In this document: positions 42,820-52,482 of the stretch, piece by piece
Position numbering within the stretch: position 1 is the stretch's first letter
Layout: each line of letters opens with the position of its first letter
Assembly: GCA_030065915.1 (NCBI GenBank)
Contig: JASJCQ010000008.1
Span: forward strand, 1 to 64,000
Origin: Woeseiaceae bacterium
GTDB lineage: Bacteria > Pseudomonadota > Gammaproteobacteria > Steroidobacterales > Woeseiaceae
Direction of reading: 5' to 3'
DNA length: 64,000 bases
Position numbers and translations under genes: made by a program
The notes under the pieces: model-generated
Databases searched by the model: none
Seen by the model: the letters and a program-made list of their open reading frames with translations, nothing else
What the model was told of the DNA's origin: nothing

Positions 42820-44034
42820 CTAGTCTCGAGCGAGCTCGTCCGGGTGACGCACGAAGGGCTTCGGACAGATCAGCGGCCTGGCCAGGTAAACAACGACGAT
42901 CGTCGTTGCCACGGTCGCCATGATCAGCACGCTGTTACGCACGGACCCGTCATACAGCATCGCTCCGAAGATAGCGCCGCTGGCGCCGGCCACGTTGTTT
43001 AGCGTTCCGATGATCGAGGACGCCACGCCCGCAATCCTTGGCAGCGGGTCCAGCGCCAGCACGGTGGCATTCGGCAGCAGGATGCCTGCCGTAAACATGA
43101 ATACGCAGAAATTCGGCCACAGCCACCAGAACACGGCGGCGTCCGCCCAGGCCATATAGCCGAGCTGCAGCGCCGTAATTGCGGCAAGTGCGGCGCAAAG
43201 GCCAAGAAGCTGCAGGGGCTCGAAACGATTGACCAGCACACGATTGAACGACGAGCCCAGCAATATCGAGATACCGAACATCGCGAACAACAAGCCGAAG
43301 GCCTCAAGCGAATAGCCGTAGGTCTCAGTTGTCAGGGCTGCCGCAATTGTGATGACGGACATGAACCCGGCCGGCGCCGCGATGATCATCAGCAGCGCAA
43401 AGATGCTTTGACGATGGCTGAAAAACTCGGCGATGCTTCGCTGTAACTGACGTAGCGGATGACCCTCAGGACTCGGTACATGAGTCTCGTGAAGGTTGGA
43501 CCGGATCGCCGCCAGGATAAACAGGCTGCAAACCGCGATGGCGTAGAAAGGTGCTCGCCAACCGAAGGCTGCCACGAGGATCGCGCCGAGCGTCGGGGCG
43601 ATGACCGGAGCCGCTGTGAAGATCATCGTCAGCAACGACATCAGGCGCGCGGCGTCCTTGCCATCGGCGACGTCACGCACGATCGCCCGCGCAACGACGA
43701 TGCCCGATGCAGCGCCCATGCCCTGGACAAAACGCGCCGCCAGCAGGACGTCAATGCTGTTGGCGAGCGAGCCGGCGATAGCGCTTAGCGCGAATATCGT
43801 CATACCGATGTAGAGCGCGGGAAGACGCCCCAGTCGATCACTCAGAAGCCCGGCAGGAATCTGCCCACAGGCCATGCCCGCGATAAATACGCCTATGATT
43901 TGCTGGCCCTTGCCCAGGCTCGTAGCCAGTGCCTCCGCCATGGTGGGCACGGCCGGCAGGCTCAGGTCGACCGTGAGCGCCGCGATGCCGGTCAGGAGAC
44001 CGAGCGTCAGCACGAATCGTTTGGAGTGAGCCAT
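42820..44034 (-). CDS. Bcr/CflA-family drug-resistance MFS transporter
   Basis: A 404-residue inner-membrane pump with 12 predicted helices. LSLPAVPTMAEALATS, the loop motif LLSDRLGRLPALYIG and RFVQGMGAASGIVVARAIVRD are characteristic of the Bcr/CflA subfamily of H+-coupled exporters, which move bicyclomycin, chloramphenicol or cysteine. The actual substrate is not visible. It is monocistronic, convergent with the nitroreductase gene and divergent from the SYLF gene with a 177-bp gap. Confidence 0.9.
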   Translation of the reverse strand: MAHSKRFVLTLGLLTGIAALTVDLSLPAVPTMAEALATSLGKGQQIIGVFIAGMACGQIPAGLLSDRLGRLPALYIGMTIFALSAIAGSLANSIDVLLAARFVQGMGAASGIVVARAIVRDVADGKDAARLMSLLTMIFTAAPVIAPTLGAILVAAFGWRAPFYAIAVCSLFILAAIRSNLHETHVPSPEGHPLRQLQRSIAEFFSHRQSIFALLMIIAAPAGFMSVITIAAALTTETYGYSLEAFGLLFAMFGISILLGSSFNRVLVNRFEPLQLLGLCAALAAITALQLGYMAWADAAVFWWLWPNFCVFMFTAGILLPNATVLALDPLPRIAGVASSIIGTLNNVAGASGAIFGAMLYDGSVRNSVLIMATVATTIVVVYLARPLICPKPFVRHPDELARD

Positions 44035-44211
44035 CAGGACTGCCGGCGGCCGGGGACAAGGCCGAGCAGCATAGAGAGCTGTTCATTCAGAGTAAAGCGG
44101 GGCATCGAGCCGAGACCCTGTTCATACGCTGTTCAGCTGCAGCGGCTAGCCTTGTCGGCTATCATTCTCCCACTTTGCCCACCCGGGCTGATCAGTCAAT
44201 GGAGTTCAGCA

Positions 44212-44748
44212 ATGAAGTTCAAATTTCTGCTTGCGGGTATCGCGTTGGTGCTGTCCGCTAACGCCTTCGCCTCTTCGGCCGCCAAGATCGACGAACGCGC
44301 CAATGAGGCCATCAGGACTTTTCAAAAGGATATAGACGGGTCCGAGGTATTCCTGTCTCAGGCCGCCGGCTACCTGGTGTTCCCGCGCGTCGTTAAAGTC
44401 GGTATCGGCGTCGGCGCTGAGTACGGCGAGGGCGCACTCCGCGTCGGCGGGAAGTCGGTCGCCTACTACAGCACGACCAGCGGCTCCGTCGGTTTCCAGC
44501 TGGGCGCGCAGGCGAAGTCGATCATCATCGCTTTCATGACCCAGGATGCGCTCCGCAAGTTCCAGAACAGCAAAGGCTGGAAAGTCGGCGTTGACGGATC
44601 TGTCGCCTTGATCGATCTGGGTGGCGGTAAGACCATCGACTCTGACAATGTGCGGGACCCGGTCGTCGGTTTTATCTTCGGTTCAAAGGGGCTGATGTAT
44701 AACCTGACGCTGGAAGGCACGAAGTTCGCGAAGATCGAAACAGACTGA
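44212..44748 (+). CDS. SYLF-domain (YSC84-like) lipid-binding protein, exported
   Basis: A 178-residue protein with a Sec signal peptide (LLAGIALVLSANAFA). The rest is one SYLF domain: AAGYLVFPRVVKVGIGVGAEYGEG in two blocks, GFQLGAQAKSIIIAFM and WKVGVDGSVALIDLGGG, as in YSC84/SH3YL1, which bind phosphoinositides in eukaryotes; bacterial exported members are thought to bind lipids in the envelope. Upstream open frame to 43900 is a shadow of the divergent efflux gene. It is followed nine bases later by a small membrane protein gene. Confidence 0.88.
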   Translation: MKFKFLLAGIALVLSANAFASSAAKIDERANEAIRTFQKDIDGSEVFLSQAAGYLVFPRVVKVGIGVGAEYGEGALRVGGKSVAYYSTTSGSVGFQLGAQAKSIIIAFMTQDALRKFQNSKGWKVGVDGSVALIDLGGGKTIDSDNVRDPVVGFIFGSKGLMYNLTLEGTKFAKIETD

Positions 44749-44757
44749 CCTGGATCC

Positions 44758-45291
44758 ATGAGCGAAGACTCGCCTGAGACACAGCCGGCGAAACCGCGGC
44801 TGGGGGAACGCGTTGCGGCTGTTAGTCGCAAAGGGCGGGAGGAGCTGACCCGGAAGGGCGGCATTCCCGACCAGGCGCACGGTTTGTTCCGCCAGTGGTT
44901 TCGCAAAGTCTGGGCGGCGCGCGGCGGCGGGCTCTACGCCGTTGGATTCGCCGTTGCATTTCTCTACTTCGAAATCAATGACATCCTCTTCGACGACATA
45001 CCGAAGCTCACGACGATCAACGTCATGAGCGCCGATCTGATCGGCTTCATCATTGAATTCATCATCGATACGTTTATCAATATGGGGCTGGCTTTCGCGT
45101 GGCCCGTCTGGGTTATCCAATGGCAACCACCTTACGGGCTCGCCCTGCTGGTTGCAGCTTTCATCCTGTTCCCGAAATTCGTCAAGGCGCCGTTGGAACA
45201 CTGGTTGTTTGAAGGCAAGGAACCGCCGCCGCCCGAAAAGCGCGAGAAGACAAAGCGAGAGAAAAAGAAACCTCGTGCGAAAGACGAGTAA
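44758..45291 (+). CDS. Unknown membrane protein with basic C-terminal tail
   Basis: A 177-residue protein with three hydrophobic segments (GLYAVGFAVAFLYFEI, LIGFIIEFIIDTFINMGLAF, GLALLVAAFILFPKF) and a Lys/Arg/Glu-rich C-terminus (EKREKTKREKKKPRAKDE). The charge pattern suggests the tail is cytoplasmic. It is probably co-transcribed with the SYLF gene, nine bases upstream. Its end faces the end of fdsA, 11 bases away. No family is recognised. Confidence 0.65.
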   Translation: MSEDSPETQPAKPRLGERVAAVSRKGREELTRKGGIPDQAHGLFRQWFRKVWAARGGGLYAVGFAVAFLYFEINDILFDDIPKLTTINVMSADLIGFIIEFIIDTFINMGLAFAWPVWVIQWQPPYGLALLVAAFILFPKFVKAPLEHWLFEGKEPPPPEKREKTKREKKKPRAKDE

Positions 45292-45302
45292 GCGCGGCCA
45301 GG

Positions 45303-48140
45303 TTACTCCGTCGATTCCAGCAAATCCGCCTGCTTGCGCTGCCGCTGCCTGAACGCTTCCTGCCAACTCGACCGGTGTGACGCGGGCGTAACCTGCACGG
45401 CCGTTACCTTGTACTCCGGACAGTTCGTCGCCCAGTCGCTGTGTTCCGTCGTCACAACATTCGCACCCGTCTCAGGATTGTGGAAGGTCGTGTAGACGAC
45501 GCCGGGTTTGACGCGCTCGGTAATCTCCGCGTGCAGCGAAATATCGCCCTTGCGGCTGGCCAGCGAGACGAGGTCGCCCTGTCGAATACCGCGCAGTTCG
45601 GCATCCGATGGGTGGATCTCCAGGGTGTCTTCAGAGTGCCAGCGGTTGTTGTCGGTCCGCCGGGTCTGCGCTCCAACGTTGTACTGGCTGAGGATTCGTC
45701 CCGTCGTGAGCAGCAGCGGGAAGCGACGGTTGCTGCGCTCTTCGGTCGGCACGTAGTCAGTCTCGACGAACAGGCCCTTGCCCCGGACAAACTGGTCGAT
45801 ATGCATGATCGGAGTTCCCATCGGTGCCGACTCGTTGCACGGCCACTGAACACTGCCGACCGAATCGAGAAAACCGAAACTGACGCCGGAAAAGGTCGGC
45901 GTGAGCGCTGCAATCTCATCCATGATGTCGGCTGCCGACGAGTGGTCCATCGGGTAGCCGAGCTTGCGCGCGAGTTCCTGCGTAATGCGCCATTCGTCCA
46001 TGCCCTGCGCGGCTGGCATCACCGGTCGTACCCGATTAATGCGTCGTTCCGCGTTGATGAATGTGCCGTCTTTCTCGAGGAACGAGGTGCCGGGCAGGAA
46101 GACGTGGGCGAACTTCGCGGTCTCGTTGAGGAACAGGTCCTGCACGACGACACACTCCATCGCGCGAAGCGCGGCTTCGACATGCGTCGTGTCCGGGTCC
46201 GACTGCGCGATGTCTTCGCCCTGGATGTAGATGCCCTTGAATTCACCCGCGCAGGCGGCGTCCAGCATGTTGGGTATGCGGAAACCCGGCTCCGGGTCCA
46301 GTGTGACGTTCCAGCGGGTTTCGAAGCTGTGCCGGACCGCATCGTCCTGCACCGGTCGATAGCCCGCCAGCTCGTGCGGGAACGATCCCATGTCGCAGGA
46401 ACCCTGCACGTTGTTCTGCCCGCGCAGCGGATTGACGCCGCAACCCGAGAAGCCCAGGTTGCCCGTCGCCATCGCGAGATTCGCCATTCCCATGACCATC
46501 GTCGAACCCTGGCTATGTTCGGTAACGCCGAGCCCGTAGTAAATCGCCGAGCGTTCGCCGCCGCCGTACAGTCGCGCCGCCGTGCGAATGTCGTGGGCCG
46601 ATACGCCGGCGATGTCCGCCACCGACTCCGGCGAGTTTTCCGGGCGCATGATCGATGCCTTCCACGCCTCGAAGGACTCGAGGTCGCAGCGTTCCCTGAC
46701 GTAGTCCTCGTCGACGAGGCCTTCTTCCACGATCACATACGCCAGTGCGTTGATGATCGGCACGTTCGTACCGGGTTGCAGCGGCAAGTGAATGTCGGCC
46801 TTAACACGGGCCGATCTGACAAGCCCGATGCGCCGCGGGTCGACGACGATTAACTTCGCGCCTTCCCTGAGCCTGCGCTTCATCTGCGATGCAAACACCG
46901 GGTGACCTTCGGTCGGATTGGCGCCGATGACGACGATGACATCGGCATCCATGACAGACTCGAACGGCTGTGTGCCGGCCGACGTGCCGAGTGTCTGTTT
47001 CAGGCCATAGCCCGTCGGCGAGTGACAAACGCGGGCACAGGTGTCGACGTTGTTGTTGCCGAAAGCCGTGCGAACCAGCTTTTGTACGACGAAGACTTCC
47101 TCGTTCGTGCATCGTGATGACGTGATGCCGCCAATCGATTTCGGTCCGTGTTGTTCGCGGACCGCGAGGAGTCTCTCGGCGGCAAACGACAAGGCTTCGT
47201 CCCAGCTGACTTCCTGCCAGCGGTCCGAGGTGCTGTTGCGAATCATCGGGTTCAGGATGCGATCCTTGTGCGACGCGTAGCCCCACGCGAACCGGCCCTT
47301 GACGCAGCTATGACCCCGATTGGCCTGGCCGTCTTTGTGCGGGGTCATGCGCACGACCTTGTCGCCCTTCATCTCGGCCTGGAATGAGCAGCCCACGCCG
47401 CAGTAGGCACAGGTCGTCAGCACCTTGTGTTCCGGCTGGCCGTGTTCGACGACGCTTTTCTCCATCAGCGTAGCCGTTGGACAGGCCTGGACACAGGCGC
47501 CGCAGGACACACACTCGGAATCGAAGAAGTCTTCGCTGATACCGGCCGACACCTTGGAGTCGAAACCGCGGCCCTCGATCGTCAGGGCGAACGTACCCTG
47601 CACCTCGTCGCAGGCCCGCACGCATCGTGAGCAGACGATGCACTTGCTGGAATCAAACTGGAAATACGGGTTGCTTGTATCGACGTTCGACTCCAGGTGA
47701 TTCTTGCCGTCGAAGCCGTAGCGCACGTCTCGCAGCCCGACCGCGCCGGCCACATCCTGCAGTTCGCAGTCGCCATTGGCCGAGCAGGTCAGGCAGTCGA
47801 GCGGATGGTCGGAGATATACAGCTCCATGACGTTGCGCCTGAGCTTCGCCAGGGCATCGGTCTGCGTCCTGATCTTCATGCCCGCTTCGACGGGCGTCGA
47901 ACAGGATGCCGGGTAGCCTTTTCGCCCTTCGATCTCGACGAGGCACATCCGGCAGGATCCGAATGGCTGCAGGCTGTCGGTTGCACAGAGTTTCGGAATG
48001 TTGACGCCGGCTTCCGAGGCCGCACGAAGCACGCTGGTGCCTTCGGGTATCGACGTCGGCATGCCGTCTATCTCGATGTCGACCCAGCGGTCCGTTTTGA
48101 CGCTCGGTGTGCCGTGGTCTGTCTGTCTGACTTTGTTCAT
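45303..48140 (-). CDS. fdsA: NAD-dependent formate dehydrogenase, catalytic alpha subunit
   Basis: Oxidises formate to CO2 at a molybdenum (or tungsten) bis-MGD centre in the cytoplasm. The 945-residue protein starts with a NuoG-like 2Fe-2S domain (CATDSLQPFGSCRMCLVE), a His/Cys cluster region (HPLDCLTCSANGDCEL), two 4Fe-4S motifs (CIVCSRCVRACDE, CVSCGACVQACPT), another cluster at TCAYCGVGC and the large Mo-bisPGD domains. The Mo-ligand Cys372 followed by His in ARVCHSPTGYGL is the formate-dehydrogenase signature, with Cys rather than selenocysteine. GGGGAAG before ATG 48140 excludes the longer upstream frame. Last gene of the fdhD-fdsG-fdsB-fdsA operon. Confidence 0.95.
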   Translation of the reverse strand: MNKVRQTDHGTPSVKTDRWVDIEIDGMPTSIPEGTSVLRAASEAGVNIPKLCATDSLQPFGSCRMCLVEIEGRKGYPASCSTPVEAGMKIRTQTDALAKLRRNVMELYISDHPLDCLTCSANGDCELQDVAGAVGLRDVRYGFDGKNHLESNVDTSNPYFQFDSSKCIVCSRCVRACDEVQGTFALTIEGRGFDSKVSAGISEDFFDSECVSCGACVQACPTATLMEKSVVEHGQPEHKVLTTCAYCGVGCSFQAEMKGDKVVRMTPHKDGQANRGHSCVKGRFAWGYASHKDRILNPMIRNSTSDRWQEVSWDEALSFAAERLLAVREQHGPKSIGGITSSRCTNEEVFVVQKLVRTAFGNNNVDTCARVCHSPTGYGLKQTLGTSAGTQPFESVMDADVIVVIGANPTEGHPVFASQMKRRLREGAKLIVVDPRRIGLVRSARVKADIHLPLQPGTNVPIINALAYVIVEEGLVDEDYVRERCDLESFEAWKASIMRPENSPESVADIAGVSAHDIRTAARLYGGGERSAIYYGLGVTEHSQGSTMVMGMANLAMATGNLGFSGCGVNPLRGQNNVQGSCDMGSFPHELAGYRPVQDDAVRHSFETRWNVTLDPEPGFRIPNMLDAACAGEFKGIYIQGEDIAQSDPDTTHVEAALRAMECVVVQDLFLNETAKFAHVFLPGTSFLEKDGTFINAERRINRVRPVMPAAQGMDEWRITQELARKLGYPMDHSSAADIMDEIAALTPTFSGVSFGFLDSVGSVQWPCNESAPMGTPIMHIDQFVRGKGLFVETDYVPTEERSNRRFPLLLTTGRILSQYNVGAQTRRTDNNRWHSEDTLEIHPSDAELRGIRQGDLVSLASRKGDISLHAEITERVKPGVVYTTFHNPETGANVVTTEHSDWATNCPEYKVTAVQVTPASHRSSWQEAFRQRQRKQADLLESTE

Positions 48141-49687
48141 GTCTTCCCCTCGGCCCGAGGCCGGAAATGCTGTGGGAAATGCTGCAGGGCGCTCCTGACC
48201 GGGTAGGGCGTCATCCCGCCCATCGCGCATAGCGACGCGTGCTCCATCGTGTCGCAGAGCTCGAGCAACAACGCCTCATGATCGGCGCCGTTTTCTCCCG
48301 ACCGGATCTTGCTGATCAGTTCGCTGCCGCGTTGCGAGCCGATCCGGCAAGGCGTGCACTTGCCGCAGGATTCTATGGCGCAAAACTCCATCGCGAACTG
48401 GGCTTGTTCCGCCATGTCTACGCTGTCGTCAAAGACAACGATGCCGCCGTGGCCGATCAGTGCGCCGATGTCGGCGAAAGCCTCGTAGTCGAGCGGAGTG
48501 TCAAGCTGCGCTTCCGACAGGTAGGCGCCCAGCGGCCCGCCGACCTGTACCGCCGCGACCGGCCGTCCCGTCGCGGTGCCGCCGCCGAAGTCATCGATCA
48601 GTTGCCGTAGCGTCAAGCCGAATGCCTTCTCGACGAGCCCGCCGCGCTTGACGTTGCCGGACAGCTGGAAAGCGAGAGTGCCCAGCGATCGTCCGACACC
48701 GAGTCCGGCGTAACGATCCGGGCCAAGCCGTAGAATGTTCGCGACCGACGCTAAGGTGACGACGTTGTTCACGACGGTTGGGGCGCCGAACAATCCGCTG
48801 ATCGCAGGCAATGGCGGTTTCGACCGAACGATGCCGCGCTTGCCTTCAAGGCTTTCCAGCATCGCCGTCTCTTCGCCGCACACGTAGGAGCCGGCACCCA
48901 AGTGAACGTCGATTTCGAAATCGAATCCCGATTCGCGGATGTTGTTGCCCAGCCAGCCCGCGTCTCGGGCCATCGCAATGGCCTTGTCCAGGATGCGCTG
49001 TGTCATCGGGTATTCGGAGCGAAGGTAGATATAGCCCTTGCTCGCACCGACGGCGAAGCCCGCAATCAGCATGCCCTCGATCAAACCGAACGGATCGCCT
49101 TCCATCAGCATGCGGTCGGAGAACGTGCCGCTGTCGCCTTCGTCCGCGTTGCAGGCAACGTACTTTTGCGAGGCCTCCGTCTTCGCGACGGTTCGCCACT
49201 TGATGCCGGTCGGGAACCCGGCGCCGCCGCGGCCGCGGAGGCCAGACTCTGTAACCCTGTCGACGACTTCGTCGCTGCCAGCGGCAAATGCTGCCTCGAT
49301 GCCGGCAAAGCCGCCACGAGAACGGAAATCCTCGAGCGACAGGGACTCAGCCAGGCCGCAGCGGAAGAACGTCCATCGATCCTGGTTGCGGAGGTAGGGA
49401 ATCTCGGCTGTCGGGCCGAGGCGCTTCTGATGTTCGCCACCGGCCAGGAATCCGGCATCGAACAGGCTGTCGACGTCTTCGACATCGACATTGCCGTAGG
49501 CGATCCGCTGATCGTCAAACTCAACCTCGACCATAGGCTCCAGCCAGCTGGCGCCCCAGGACCCGTTTCGTACGAGGCGGACGATGTCGCCGCGGCGTTT
49601 GGCCACGCGGGCGATCTCGAGCGCGACGGCCTCGGCACCGACCGATGCGGCGGTCGTCTCCCTGGGCACATAAACGCGGACGGTCAT
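48137..49687 (-). CDS. fdsB: Formate dehydrogenase beta subunit, NuoF-like diaphorase
   Basis: A 516-residue FMN/4Fe-4S subunit that passes electrons from the alpha subunit to NAD+. An N-terminal thioredoxin-like segment precedes the NuoF core: GLRGRGGAGFPTGIKW, YVACNADEGDSGTFSDR, GAGSYVCGEETAM (FMN and NADH site), and the C-terminal cluster ESCGKCTPCRIG with a later Cys. The fused N-terminal domain plus NuoF core is the FdsB/HoxF arrangement. The start overlaps the fdsG stop, and the stop overlaps the fdsA ATG, so translation is coupled on both sides. Confidence 0.95.
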   Translation of the reverse strand: MTVRVYVPRETTAASVGAEAVALEIARVAKRRGDIVRLVRNGSWGASWLEPMVEVEFDDQRIAYGNVDVEDVDSLFDAGFLAGGEHQKRLGPTAEIPYLRNQDRWTFFRCGLAESLSLEDFRSRGGFAGIEAAFAAGSDEVVDRVTESGLRGRGGAGFPTGIKWRTVAKTEASQKYVACNADEGDSGTFSDRMLMEGDPFGLIEGMLIAGFAVGASKGYIYLRSEYPMTQRILDKAIAMARDAGWLGNNIRESGFDFEIDVHLGAGSYVCGEETAMLESLEGKRGIVRSKPPLPAISGLFGAPTVVNNVVTLASVANILRLGPDRYAGLGVGRSLGTLAFQLSGNVKRGGLVEKAFGLTLRQLIDDFGGGTATGRPVAAVQVGGPLGAYLSEAQLDTPLDYEAFADIGALIGHGGIVVFDDSVDMAEQAQFAMEFCAIESCGKCTPCRIGSQRGSELISKIRSGENGADHEALLLELCDTMEHASLCAMGGMTPYPVRSALQHFPQHFRPRAEGKT

Positions 49688-50145
49688 GCGTCCATCTCAC
49701 TCGCGATCAGCGCGTCGAACCTGTCTGACGTTACGCGCCCCCAGGTCTTCCCATCGATCATCACGGCCGGCGCGCAGGCGCAGTTTCCGAGACAGTAGAC
49801 GGGCTCCAGCGAGATGGCCTCGCTGTCCTGGTGCAGTTCCACGCCCAAGCGCTGTTCGGCGTGTTCTGTCAGCTTGCGGCTTCCCATCGCCTGGCAGGCC
49901 TCGGCCTGGCAAATCTTGACGACATGCCGGCCGGGTATCTCGGTACGAAAGTCGTGGTAGTAGCTCACGACGCCGTGAACGTCCGCGCGAGAGACGTTGA
50001 GCTCGTCGGCAATCAGGCGTACTGCGTCATTCGATACGAATCCGAACTTGTCGACGAAACCGTGCAGCAACTGGATGAGCATCTCGGGTCTCGCGTCGAA
50101 CGAGCGGATGATCGCAACGGCGATTTCTCTATCTTGCGGGCTCAT
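49684..50145 (-). CDS. fdsG: Formate dehydrogenase gamma subunit, NuoE-like
   Basis: A 153-residue 2Fe-2S thioredoxin-like subunit. The four cluster cysteines are in KICQAEACQAMG and VYCLGNCACAPA. It relays electrons within the FdsGBA diaphorase. The N-terminal region (FVSNDAVRLIADELNVSRAD) is the helical NuoE lead segment. It overlaps the fdhD stop and the fdsB start by four bases each. Confidence 0.94.
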   Translation of the reverse strand: MSPQDREIAVAIIRSFDARPEMLIQLLHGFVDKFGFVSNDAVRLIADELNVSRADVHGVVSYYHDFRTEIPGRHVVKICQAEACQAMGSRKLTEHAEQRLGVELHQDSEAISLEPVYCLGNCACAPAVMIDGKTWGRVTSDRFDALIASEMDA

Positions 50146-50990
50146 ACGTCAGACACTCGTTGATCGCCGGCGTAAACGTTGAATCTCGGACCGCGCAGGA
50201 AACCGACCAGCGACATGTCGAAGTCCTTCGCGAGTTTGACGGCAAGACTGGACGGTGCACTGATCGCCGCAAGCAGCGGCATTCCGGCGCACAGCGTTTT
50301 TTGCATTAATTCGAAGCTCGCTCGACCGGACACGATGAGCCCCAGCTTGCCCGCTGGCAGCTGGTCGTCCAGCAGCAGCCTGCCGATCACCTTGTCGACC
50401 GCGTTATGGCGGCCCACGTCCTCGCGCAGGCAGACGATCTCGCCGTCTGAAGTGAATGCGGCCGCCGCGTGCAGACCGCCGGTTTGCTCGAAGACGTCCT
50501 GTTGCTCGCGCAGGCGCTCGGGCATGACCGACAGCACGTGCCGGGAAAACGTCGTCGCATTTGCCGTCATCGGGCTCATACCGGCAATTTCGAGCGCTTC
50601 GAGCGATGCTTTACCGCAGACGCCGCAACTCGATGTCGTATAGAAATGGCGTTGCAGGCGAGCGGTGTCGACCGTGACGTCGTTTGCGAGCTCGACCCTG
50701 ACGACGTTCCGGAGTCCGCTGTCGGGAGCAGGTTTGCCGCAGTACTCGATTGAAACGATGTCTTTGCTGTTGCGGATTATGGATTCGGAGACGAGGAAGC
50801 CCGCGGCGAGCTCGAAATCGGCACCTGGCGTCCGCATCGTGATCGACAGGCTCCTTGTCGCGCGCCCGTCAGGCACGGAGTAGCCGAGCCGAATCTCCAG
50901 CGGCTCTTCGATGGCAACGCTGTCGGCCAGCTGATCGAGGCGTGAGCCATTGACCTTGCTGACATCGACCGCAAGACTGCTCTGTGACAT
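50142..50990 (-). CDS. fdhD: Formate dehydrogenase accessory sulfurtransferase FdhD
   Basis: FdhD transfers sulfur from a cysteine desulfurase to the Mo-bisMGD cofactor of formate dehydrogenase, which is needed for activity. The 282-residue protein contains SSCGVCGKASLEALEI, with the C-x-x-C used in sulfur transfer, and GLHAAAAFTSDGEIVCLRED and DVGRHNAVDKVIG blocks typical of the family. The frame is open to 51089, but that part runs into the neighbouring gene; the family starts near the ATG at 50990. First gene of the fds operon here; the small FdsD subunit gene found in some operons is not seen. Confidence 0.95.
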   Translation of the reverse strand: MSQSSLAVDVSKVNGSRLDQLADSVAIEEPLEIRLGYSVPDGRATRSLSITMRTPGADFELAAGFLVSESIIRNSKDIVSIEYCGKPAPDSGLRNVVRVELANDVTVDTARLQRHFYTTSSCGVCGKASLEALEIAGMSPMTANATTFSRHVLSVMPERLREQQDVFEQTGGLHAAAAFTSDGEIVCLREDVGRHNAVDKVIGRLLLDDQLPAGKLGLIVSGRASFELMQKTLCAGMPLLAAISAPSSLAVKLAKDFDMSLVGFLRGPRFNVYAGDQRVSDV

Positions 50991-51048
50991 AGATGCTATC
51001 CCCGCGTCTCTATGACAATCGGCGCGCCGGGCGCACCGAATCCCAATT

Positions 51049-52482
51049 CTATCGCAGTGCGGGCCGTTTATCGGTGCCGGAGGCCCCAATCACCGTCGAA
51101 ACCGGTACCTCGGTAATGGAATCCCGAAGACCCGCCAGTTCTGCGCTGTCATTCAGGTAGACCGTGTCCCGCCGGACGGTGAGTCCCAGCTCATCAAAGG
51201 TCTTGCGGTAATCAGGAAAGCCCGGTGCGTCGGCGTAGCGACGGTACAACGGCATGAACAGCGGCTCGTCTACCAGCGTGTCGAGCTTTCGAAACAGCTC
51301 CTCCGCCGTCCAGACACGCGGTGACGGCAGACAGCACCGCTGCATATCATCGAGGACGTTGTCCAGCGATTTTGCCCCGCCGGACCGCCGCCTGAGCTCG
51401 ACGTCGGCCTTCATGAACATCGCAGCGCCGCTCCAGTAAATCTTCATCAGCGATCCGCTTGCGCGGTTTCGTGACGCATTGTTCGGCGACAACTCCGGCC
51501 GCGATACACGGCCACGCTCGAAGCCTTCGTAGAGCTTCTGCCACGCCTTCTGCGCGTCGTAGATCCCGGCACGCGCGAGCAACACGTTCTGGTAGTACTG
51601 CGCAAAGCCCTCGGAGACCCAGCGTTGCCGGATCGTCACGTAGGGCAACATCAGGTGACTGAACTCATGCGTCGCGGTCCAGTCTTCGCGAAACTCGGCA
51701 ATCGGTCGCCGGGTATTGACGAACAACTCGATCGACTCACCTCCATCGCGCAACACGCGGCCGAAAGTAACCGGAGAGATGCCCCAGCTATTCGTGGGGA
51801 TGACGAGCACCTGCGGTGACGGGTTCGGGAAGCGGCCATAAGACAGTGTGATGTTTCTCGCCGTTTCGACCAGCCAACCTTCGAGGCCGTCAGAGTCAAT
51901 TTCACGCCGTGGTTTCATGATTGCGATTCGCAGGCGGGTGTCGGCAACTTCCGGCTCCGCGGAGTAGAAGTCCCCAAATGCTGTCACCGCGCGCCCGCTG
52001 CCGGGTGACTCGCTCAGGCGGTAGCGACCCGTCCCGACCGGCTGCCAAGGCACCGAGACTCGCTCACCGTCTTCGACGTCGAAGCGGATGTCCAGGTCGG
52101 GACCGCCCCGCGGACGCCACAACCACAGTGACGCAGAGACAAGGACGTTGGTTTTCGAGAGCTGGGCGTTGCGCCTGTCGTCCTGCGCCGCGCGCCGAAG
52201 GTCGACGCGGTAACGCAGGCAACGAGTGCCGCGACCGGACAGGGTCATTCCCCACTGACTCCTGTTCAGGGAACGCCCTGCTTCGCAGTCTGAAGCGTCG
52301 AGCAGGTAGCGTGACGCGTTCCGGTCCCGGGCGCTTATTCGCCGTACTGGCTCGCTGAAGCGCGCCTCTACATCAATCGACGCGAGCTCGGGGTCGATCC
52401 GCACCGTGTATTCGTGCATGGTCTCGGCGGCCGCGTAAGCCGGCAAAAAACACAGCGTCCAAATGATAATGATTATCAACAT
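51049..52482 (-). CDS. Exported gluzincin (M1/M61-like) metallopeptidase
   Basis: A 477-residue protein with a hydrophobic N-terminal export signal (LIIIIIWTLCFLPAYAAA). The zinc site is His272-Glu-x-x-His276 in THEFSHLML, with third ligand Glu291 in RWVSEGFAQYY, the M61/M1-type layout. The N-terminal 180 residues are beta-rich, as in M61. It would cleave peptides in the periplasm or outer membrane. The first codons are Ile-rich because they coincide with the Fur-box-like sequence at 52465-52483, so transcription may start elsewhere or a different start may be used. It is followed 58 bases later by fdhD on the same strand. Confidence 0.75.
   Translation of the reverse strand: MLIIIIIWTLCFLPAYAAAETMHEYTVRIDPELASIDVEARFSEPVRRISARDRNASRYLLDASDCEAGRSLNRSQWGMTLSGRGTRCLRYRVDLRRAAQDDRRNAQLSKTNVLVSASLWLWRPRGGPDLDIRFDVEDGERVSVPWQPVGTGRYRLSESPGSGRAVTAFGDFYSAEPEVADTRLRIAIMKPRREIDSDGLEGWLVETARNITLSYGRFPNPSPQVLVIPTNSWGISPVTFGRVLRDGGESIELFVNTRRPIAEFREDWTATHEFSHLMLPYVTIRQRWVSEGFAQYYQNVLLARAGIYDAQKAWQKLYEGFERGRVSRPELSPNNASRNRASGSLMKIYWSGAAMFMKADVELRRRSGGAKSLDNVLDDMQRCCLPSPRVWTAEELFRKLDTLVDEPLFMPLYRRYADAPGFPDYRKTFDELGLTVRRDTVYLNDSAELAGLRDSITEVPVSTVIGASGTDKRPALR

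Noticed and set aside
45441-46853. A 470-codon plus-strand frame opposite fdsA
   Set aside because: It has low-complexity Arg/Val/Asp composition, and the minus strand carries all formate dehydrogenase motifs.
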